Source: Mytilus galloprovincialis (lineage: Eukaryota; Mollusca; Bivalvia; Mytilida; Mytilidae). Taken from it: a stretch of DNA of 64,000 nucleotides. Each line of letters opens with the position of its first letter. The first letter of the stretch is position 1. The position numbers and the translations under genes are program-made. Shown piece by piece: positions 57,400 through 64,000 of this stretch. The notes below the pieces were generated by a model. That model saw nothing but the letters and a program-made list of their open reading frames with translations. It did no database searches and had not been told where the DNA came from. The DNA is taken from contig NC_134844.1 in the NCBI RefSeq assembly GCF_965363235.1, positions 19,822,646 through 19,886,645 of the forward strand, written 5' to 3'.

Positions 57400-60300
57400 G
57401 TTAGGCATATACATTATCTACTTTCAGAAAGAAACATCCTTTTATTATATTATTCCCCATTTATGGGCATTATGTTTTCTGCCTTTTATTATATAATTCC
57501 CCATTTATGGGCATTATGTATTCTGGTCTGTCTGACCGTCTGTCTGTCAGTCAGGCTTCAGGTTAAAGTTTTTGGCAAGGACATTTAAACTTTGTACACA
57601 TATTTCCTTTGATATGATATTTGTAATTTTAATATCAAATTATAGTTTTTACCCAATTTTCATGGTCAACTGAAAATAGAAAATGATAGTGCTGATGGGG
57701 CATCTGTATACAAGGGACACATTCTTTTTATCTGATAGTCTTGACCAGGTTGACATCCTCTATCCATAAATTTTGGTCACACGATCCACTGCTGTAATTT
57801 ATTATGTAAGCTAACGATAGTTTTGTGATGTTTACATGTATTGTTCCTTAGTTTGTAAATAAAGAGAAAGGAAGAGAAAATTAAAAGGTCAATCAAGAGG
57901 GTTCAAGTCAAAAGAAATAACAAATTTGAGAAAATGACACTGGAGAAAAAAGAAATCCAATCACCTATATTTATGCAAAAAAGGGACCCCATCCCAAAAC
58001 TGATGTAAATTTATTTAATTGATGTTTTTGTCAATTTACATTTTGTTTCCTAATGTTTACAATTCTTTAGAATCAGAATAATACTTTCATTGCTTTGTTT
58101 GCTTTTGATTTCAGAACCATGCTCAGTCCAGCATTTTGTTCGCTGGGAAGATGATGGTGCTGTCACCCATGGTTCCCACATTCCTGTCCAGGACACTCCA
58201 TTTTTTATAGCTGGTCACCGTTTGATGGAATGTCACCAAGGTCCGAATTATAGGCAAAATAAAAATGGAAAGGTAATATTTTTTTTAAATGATTTAATTA
58301 AAAAATTATATAGTAAAGTTCAATTCAGTAATGATTACATATCAATAATTTTATTAACAGTCTTTTGAAAAATAAATGTTTTAAGCTTTTAAGATTCTTT
58401 TAGGAAAATGAAAATGACCACGTCTATAAACAAGCTGCACAGAATAAAAGAAACACTGGTACAAAAAAGCTGGGTTGCAGTGCAGCAATATACATGAGTA
58501 CACAGTACAAGGTAAGGAAAAATTCAGAAGCTAAGTTATACCATTAAACTGCACATATCATCTTCTGATAAATCCCAATCTAACTGCTGCAAGATAATTA
58601 TACACACCATTTAGATTGTGATTCCTTGTATATATCATCTTAGATATATTATATCACAATCTAACTGTTGTAAAATGTCAATACACAACATTTAGATTGT
58701 GATTCCTTGTATATATCATCTTAGATATATTATATCACAATCTAACTGTTGTAAAATGTCAATACACAACATCTAGATTGTGATTCCTTGTATATATCAT
58801 CTTAGATATATTATATCACAATCTAACTGTTGTAAAATGTCAATACACAACATTTAGATTGTGATTCCTTGTATATATCATCTTAGATATATTATATCAC
58901 AATCTAACTGTTGTAAAATGTCTATATACAACATTTAGATTGTGATTCCTTGTATATATCATCTTAGATACATTATATCACAATCTAACTGTTGTAAAAT
59001 GTCAATACACAACATTTAGATTGTGATTCCTTGTATATATCATCTTAGATATATTATATCACAATCTAACTGTTGTAAAATGTCAATACACAACAATTGT
59101 TACACTCCTGACATTGATTTTCTGATGTAGTTTATCTAAAACACAATTCAACATAATTCCTTATAACAATATTGGTAACATCTTAACAATGTAGTGAGAA
59201 AGTCGGAGAATAGTCAATCTGTCTTGCAAAGTACTTTTTCTTGACACTTTTTATCTAAGAATCTGAAAAAAATAGTGTGTTATATACGCCAGACATTGTT
59301 AAAAGTTTGCTTTTTGCTTAATAAATAGAAACAATGTGCAATCAAGTGACTAATAGGAATATTTTTTTGTGAGATTGTAAATTTAAAATTGATATCACTA
59401 ATTTTCTGTACATTCCATTTAAAACAGAATTATAGTTGTTGAAAAAAATATGTCAGGAGTGTAACAAAAGGATCAAAAATGTCTGTTTGAAGAAAGCTTA
59501 AAATTGATTGAAGCAATTGGTCTGAAATTTTCAGAGGATATAAAGAGACCATTTTTTTGTAATTTTTATATAAAGTTTTAAGCATTTGCAAAAAGAAATA
59601 AAAACTTTTTGTTATAGAATATTAAAGAATACACTAAAAATTGGTGAAATTTACATATATTTAAAAAAAAATAATCCCTGTTTATGAGGGGAAAAATGGC
59701 AGGAAAATCATCTTTTACCTTTAATGCATCAAATAAAAACATTACATCGATATATTTATACTTATTGATGTTTGTAAGTTGATAATAGCAGTATGTTGAT
59801 TCCTTTGAAAAGTTGATGAATTCTTATTAGTAAAATGTTGTAAAATGTTTTGTTTTTATTTTTTGCATTAACATATGGTAGTTTTGTAAACTTGAATGTA
59901 TATGGATTCAAGTAGAATGATAGAAAATATATTTGCAATGACTTTATTTTTACCATGTTTGTCACATTTGGGCATCATAATTTTTTATAAATAGCCCCAA
60001 AATTCGTTTTTGCTTGTGAGACAGAAATTTGAATTCAGAAATGTACAAATGTATTGGTACTAAGTACTCTGTAGTTTCTCACATTATTTTGTATAGACCT
60101 TTGTGCGAATAAAGTTTGATTTCATTAATGTTCTAGTAAGCATTTGAGTTTATTGTCCCTTTCTTCGCCTTTTTTCATGAAGTTAAAATTAACCAAAAGT
60201 TATATTGCAAAAAACAAAATGATTGAAAATTCTTTTAAAGTCCTCAATGTTTTTCCATTGTATATTCTGCAATTTTGACAATGTGAAATGGTTATAGGAT

Positions 60301-61543
60301 ACTATTGTAGGATTTCTTGAGGTTCGTATACTGTGATATGTGCAGAACAAAATTGGAATAGTAAAGTTTCCTTGTCTTTCAAGAGCTGTAAAATTGACTA
60401 ATAATTCTCATATTTGATTTATAACAATGTCAAAAAATTATTTAATTATCAAAAGTCTAAAAAGTCTTCTGATGTTCTTATTTATAAGCGATACAAACAT
60501 ATATAAATATATATACAGTGAACTCAATTGTGTAATTAAATTTTTAGTGGTCTGTTTAATATCATTATATAGATTAAAAACGTATGTTAATCATGGTTTT
60601 AACCTGTATAAGATTTTTTGTTTGTGGATTGAATCACTCAATCAAATGATTTGTCTTTGTTTCACTGTCATTGTTGTGTTCTTTTCCTTTAAATAATTAA
60701 ACATGTATAATTCATCTCTAGCTAATAGGTTAAATTATAGTTCACATCAATAGGAATGCAATGAGGTCAATTATTCACTTGTAAGTGAATAAATAATTTA
60801 TCATCAATGTTTCTAAGCTTATTTTGACAAAAATGTACCATGCTGACTACTTTAAGCAAATTATTATTCCACTATTTTAACTTCCATTAATAAATAAACA
60901 ATAAAATGATATTTTACATTTTGTATATATCTCGTAGCTTAAGTGCCCCTTTGCGGCCTAGCCAAGATCAGATGTGCATTTCATATTGGGTCTATGTTAT
61001 AGGCTTGTAAAGACAAGAAGATAAACTTTACATAAGTAATACATCTTTGAACTGAAGAAGAGGATGTAGGGTTTCACAATGAATATCAAATATCATGTAT
61101 AGGTGTTACCGTTTTGAAAAAAAAAACCACTAAAATACACGCTGAAAATGGGCAAAATTACACGTTATGTTGTTTCATTTAAAATTTACCTTTTTTTATC
61201 AATTGATAGTTAATAATTGAACTTAATTTGAACTACATTATTGGTTCACTGTTATAGACAATTTATTCTTCTTTCTTTTACTGGTTGTTGCAACAAAAAA
61301 TCTTCAGTGGTTACAAAGTTATGATAAAAAGTTGAATACTATGCGCTCGTTATGCAATTTTGTACTTTTGTTTTTAGCTTGCTCAGTGTAGTGATAAAAG
61401 AGAAAAATAAATTAAATTTATGCTATTATGTCTTTTATTTTCTCTTCTAGTATATACATTATCAGAAACTACCTCATTTATCAAAATTGCAGTACCCTAG
61501 CTGGAGATATATGCCATCAAAGTTGGATATACAAATAAAGTGA
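57213..61543 (+). CDS. Possible CARF/ALS2CR8-type DNA-binding protein, partial model
   Basis: Exons 57213-57399, 58115-58272 and 58404-58511 join in phase with good splice sites. They encode DEEEIPWCDLFVDYKSPYYG, then EPCSVQHFVRWEDDGAVTHG and HRLMECHQGPNYRQNK, then TKKLGCSAAIYMS. The Cys-His spacing followed by K-K-L-G-C-x-A-x-I resembles, from memory, the CARF (ALS2CR8) zinc-binding DNA-binding module; a FAR1- or transposase-type zinc module is the alternative. A fourth exon (61451-61543, ending in a TGA) is possible and would give 181 residues. The start at 57213 is the first Met in the exon; upstream exons may exist. Confidence 0.5.
57450..57730. repeat. GTCCGTCC-type dispersed repeat in the intron
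   Basis: 'attccccatttatgggcatt' is present twice (about 57451 and 57498), then a run of 'gtctgtctg' and 'ggacacattcttttt'. Same family as 18777 and 28758. Confidence 0.65.
58115..58272 (+). CDS. CARF-like gene, exon B
   Basis: Acceptor TTTTGATTTCAG, donor GGAAAG|GTAATA. Encodes the CSVQHFVRWEDDGAVTHGSH segment and the Cys/His region. Confidence 0.7.
58404..58511 (+). CDS. CARF-like gene, exon C
   Basis: Acceptor GATTCTTTTAG, donor TACAAG|GTAAGG (strong). Encodes ENENDHVYKQAAQNKRNTGT and KKLGCSAAIYMSTQYK, phase 0 at both ends. Confidence 0.7.
58556..59095. repeat. 81-bp satellite, each unit with a perfect hairpin
   Basis: The block ATTCCTTGTATATATCATCT recurs at 58621, 58702, 58783, 58864, 58945 and 59026, an exact period of 81, after a diverged first unit. 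Each unit has TTAGATTGTGAT and its exact complement ATCACAATCTAA about 30 nt apart. It starts about 45 nt after the exon C donor. Confidence 0.93.
59097..59467. mobile_element. MITE with 18-bp perfect inverted ends
   Basis: TTGTTACACTCCTGACAT (59097-59114) is matched exactly by its complement at 59450-59467. 371 bp, AT-rich, non-coding. It lies directly against the end of the 81-bp satellite. No clear target duplication. Confidence 0.8.
59470..61440 (+). other. Long intron or 3' flank of the CARF-like gene
   Basis: No exon is recognised. The left copy of a 28-nt inverted repeat is at 60954-60981. Confidence 0.4.
61451..61543 (+). CDS. Possible terminal exon of the CARF-like gene
   Basis: The acceptor TTTTCTCTTCTAG is good. 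In phase with exon C it encodes YIHYQKLPHLSKLQYPSWRY and ten more residues, then TGA. The first 17-nt quasi-palindrome begins 5 nt after the stop codon. An internal donor (AAA|GTGAAA at 61540) is an alternative. Confidence 0.35.
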   Translation, partial: YIHYQKLPHLSKLQYPSWRYMPSKLDIQIK

Positions 61544-61548
61544 AAAAA

Positions 61549-62764
61549 TGTCTTGTCCGTAGACATGCATTCCCTAGTAAACTGGAAGCATAATTACATT
61601 TATGTTGCATTGCTAAGTTCCTGTTCTTTTGTAGATATGAAAACACTACTAACATTTTTTTCTACCATCTATTAATAGAGGAAAAAATTCAAAAATATGT
61701 CAGAATGTCTTGTCCGTAGACACATGTCTTGTCCGTAGACATGTCTTTTTATCAATATTGCTTGGCTTTATGGGTCTTAATTAGTCCTATGTGTTGTTTA
61801 AACTTAGAAATATCTTATTTTTAATAAATGAATGGTAATTTAAGTGTTCTCAATTTTTGTAAAATGACTTTACGGGAGTGGATTTTAAAAAGTGTCAGAT
61901 TATCAGTCATAAAAAGCATACCTTATTTTACTTCAATATTGTTTATTCCAGTTGATGCATACCTTAAAAGATTAACTAAATCAAATGAAGAAAAAGTATT
62001 TCTCTCTCTCTAACTTTATCTTTTGCATTTCAGTATTAACAGCAGATGAGGAAGTGTCTACGGACAAGACACTTGTACATAACAAGTATTAAATTCAATT
62101 ATTTGTCTGCTATGGAACTTAAATCTTATTTATAGGTGATGAAAGTTATCTATTCAAATTAAAACTCAGTATTTTCAACATGAATATAGTAACAATTAAT
62201 TCTAACAGATTTTTTTTTTAACTGAAATTGTCTTGTCCGTAGACATTACTACAATATATTTGTATCCAATTTCCTTTATTTCAGCCTAATTTGATAGGTA
62301 AAATGTATGTTATTCTTTTAAGAGAACACATTCAACTATGTCAAAATTGAGTTTTAATAATAGTTTGATTGTTTTAAACAGTCAGATATATGTATTTCAG
62401 TTAAAAGAATGTGTCTTCAGTTTGGCTTAATCAATAAATTAATGAGATATGTAAAGAATTATGGGTACATTTTTGTATTTTCCAAAATTTAAAAAACACA
62501 GCTTAAAATTTAAATAGTAACTTTTAATCTTAACTTTAACAATCATCTTTGAAAGCATTTAATTGAATATCAATAAAATGTCTTGTCCGTAGACATTATC
62601 AAAATGTATTTGTTTCCATTTTCCTCGAAGTTAAGCATCATTTGATAGATAAACCTGATAAAATGTATGGTTTTTTTTTTTAAGAGAACACTTTCAGCTG
62701 TATCAAAATTAGGTTTTAATAATGCATTTCATTAAATATGAATACAATGTCTTGTCCGTAGACA
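61549..62764. repeat. Seven copies of the 17-nt motif TGTCTTGTCCGTAGACA
   Basis: Identical copies are at 61549-61565, 61706-61722, 61725-61741, 62229-62245, 62579-62595 and 62748-62764 (+ orientation) and 62055-62071 (inverted). Each has arms TGTCT and AGACA around a 7-nt centre. Around some copies the symmetry extends further. Two longer units (62229-62400 and 62579-62745) are diverged duplicates. Confidence 0.93.
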
Positions 62765-62769
62765 AAACA

Positions 62770-64000
62770 TATAAATTGTATTGCTAAGTTTGATTGTTTA
62801 TTGTAAGAATATGCATCAAGTTATTTTAATGTTCTATACACCAAAAGAAAGGGGTTTTTTGGAAGTTTTGTTATTTATAGATAATTTTAGATACAGTTTT
62901 ATCAGATAAGATTAATGATCAAAGAAAGCTACTGTTGTTTGAAATAACTATGAGTTAAACATGTTCTTGTCATTTTTTTTTTCAATTAAAATGTTTCATA
63001 TTCAATAATTCTAAACATATTTTGTTGTCTTTGTCATTGACCAAAAATCTGACACTGGTGACCATGTCTTGAAGCCAACCATTAAAGAAAATTATACAGT
63101 TTTTAAACACCATTTATTTAATAAAAATATTAAATATTTCTTCCAAAAACTGCATGTAATTATATAAATGCTTCCAGTGTTAGCCTAACGATAGCAATTT
63201 TTCATAATTTAAACCATTTTTTTGAACCAAAATATCAAAAGAGTTTTTCCCTGAGGTGATACTCATTTTTGACTTCATGTGAAACACAAAATGCACATCT
63301 GATCTTGGCTAGGCCGTTAGGCAAACTGTTAGTACAAAGGTAAAAATATGAAAATTTCTTATGTGTAACTGGCATGCATGTGAGATATATACATGTATTG
63401 TTCAATGCATTATTCATTTGTTAATAAAAGAATAAATGAAATTTATAAATGCATCATTTCTGTTCTTTTTATATTGACATAGCATATAGCATTATTTTAG
63501 CTCATTATTCCTCAAATAATATTGGTCCAACAAGGGGAAAAAAAGATGAATCAAAAGCTTATATAAAAAGTCAATATGTACTCGAAGACAATAACAATTG
63601 AAACCAAGGAGTAATTTAACAAACACAAACTGAAATAAAATCTTGGAGCCAAACCAGGTGCAGGAGAAAGGATAAGCATTTCCTGTACCATATATACAAT
63701 CTGTCATGTTATTTCTTAAAATGTTCAGTGAGGGGGGGGGGGGGGGGGGCAAGGGGGGTCCCCATAACAGCAAAACAGTGAATTGATTTGGTGAAAAACA
63801 GATAACAATGAATTGAAAAGGGATAATAACAGATAACAGTAAATGAAATATGAAAATAAATCTGCCCAGGACCAATCCAGTAGATGACTCGTAGATCTTA
63901 GTATATAACTTGTGGTATGGACCTAGAACATTGTAATTTATGTAAACAAGACGTTTCGGCCGTTGAGGCAGTTCTGCCTTGGTTGATTTTTTTCCGTAAC
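62770..64000. other. Non-coding right end
   Basis: No gene is recognised. A G-run of about 19 lies near 63732-63750. The last 50 bases include ACGTTTCGGCCGTTGAGGCA, a sequence I associate with the ends of dispersed repeats; AGGCAG and CTGCCT nearby form a small hairpin. Confidence 0.4.

Larger units (their letters stand above)
60954..63316. repeat. 28-nt inverted repeat pair bracketing the 17-nt motif cluster
   Basis: 60954-60981 (CGGCCTAGCCAAGATCAGAT and 8 more bases) is matched exactly by the reverse complement at 63289-63316. Similarity fades on both sides. No target duplication seen. Confidence 0.75.

Noticed and set aside
58556..59095. Regular array resembling a CRISPR
   Set aside because: The units are full 81-bp tandem copies without unique spacers, in an animal intron.
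61549..62764. CRISPR-like direct repeats with variable spacers
   Set aside because: Copies are irregularly spaced (19 to over 300 nt), one is inverted, and the host is a eukaryote with no cas genes in sight.

Overview
The window is animal nuclear DNA: AT-rich, with spliced genes, GT-AG introns of roughly 0.1 to 8 kb and a very high load of dispersed repeats. Several repeats (those with TTTATACGACCGCA ends, the 'GTTGTCTCATTGGCAATCATACC' type split over several sites, a tRNA-headed SINE, and the GTCCGTCC-rich type) are ones I recognise from memory as abundant in marine mussels (Mytilus and relatives). A mytilid bivalve is therefore the likely source; no database search was possible.

Four protein-coding loci can be supported. 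(1) A complete GID8 gene on the + strand (coding exons 16740-21153), the LisH-CTLH-CRA scaffold of the GID/CTLH ubiquitin ligase, with an ETS-like motif upstream. (2) A two-exon gene on the - strand (33602-42743) for a secreted Arg/Gln-rich protein with a Cys-rich tail; its signal peptide sits alone on a 52-nt coding exon separated by a 7.7-kb intron full of transposons. (3) The last four exons of an ammonium transporter on the - strand (49115-54128). (4) Part of a + strand gene (57213-61543) whose exons look like a CARF/ALS2CR8-type DNA-binding domain. The left edge (1-338) carries a tandem array whose unit is itself a 33-nt exon-like block plus a complete short intron.

The rest is mostly repeats. 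360-14,700 is non-coding with MITEs and repeat fragments. 23.8-28.0 kb holds two head-to-tail copies of a 2-kb TIR element, one with a nested insertion. 30.7-32.5 kb and 44.9-47.3 kb hold two 5'-truncated copies of one non-LTR retrotransposon in opposite orientation; further non-LTR remnants lie at 35.5-36.3, 38.5-40.2 and 55.1-56.1 kb. A 4,457-bp non-autonomous element (36962-41418) has long inverted ends made of 21-bp tandem repeats and a 9-bp target duplication that splits a SINE; it looks like a Mutator/Foldback-type element.

The most unusual signals are: the exon-intron minisatellite at 1-338; the foldback element; seven identical 17-nt quasi-palindromes (six in one orientation, one inverted) in diverged surroundings at 61.5-62.8 kb; an 81-bp satellite with a perfect 12-bp hairpin in each unit at 58.6-59.1 kb; and a MITE with G24/C20 runs inside its inverted ends. 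No bacterial operon, CRISPR array or virus-like gene set was seen.
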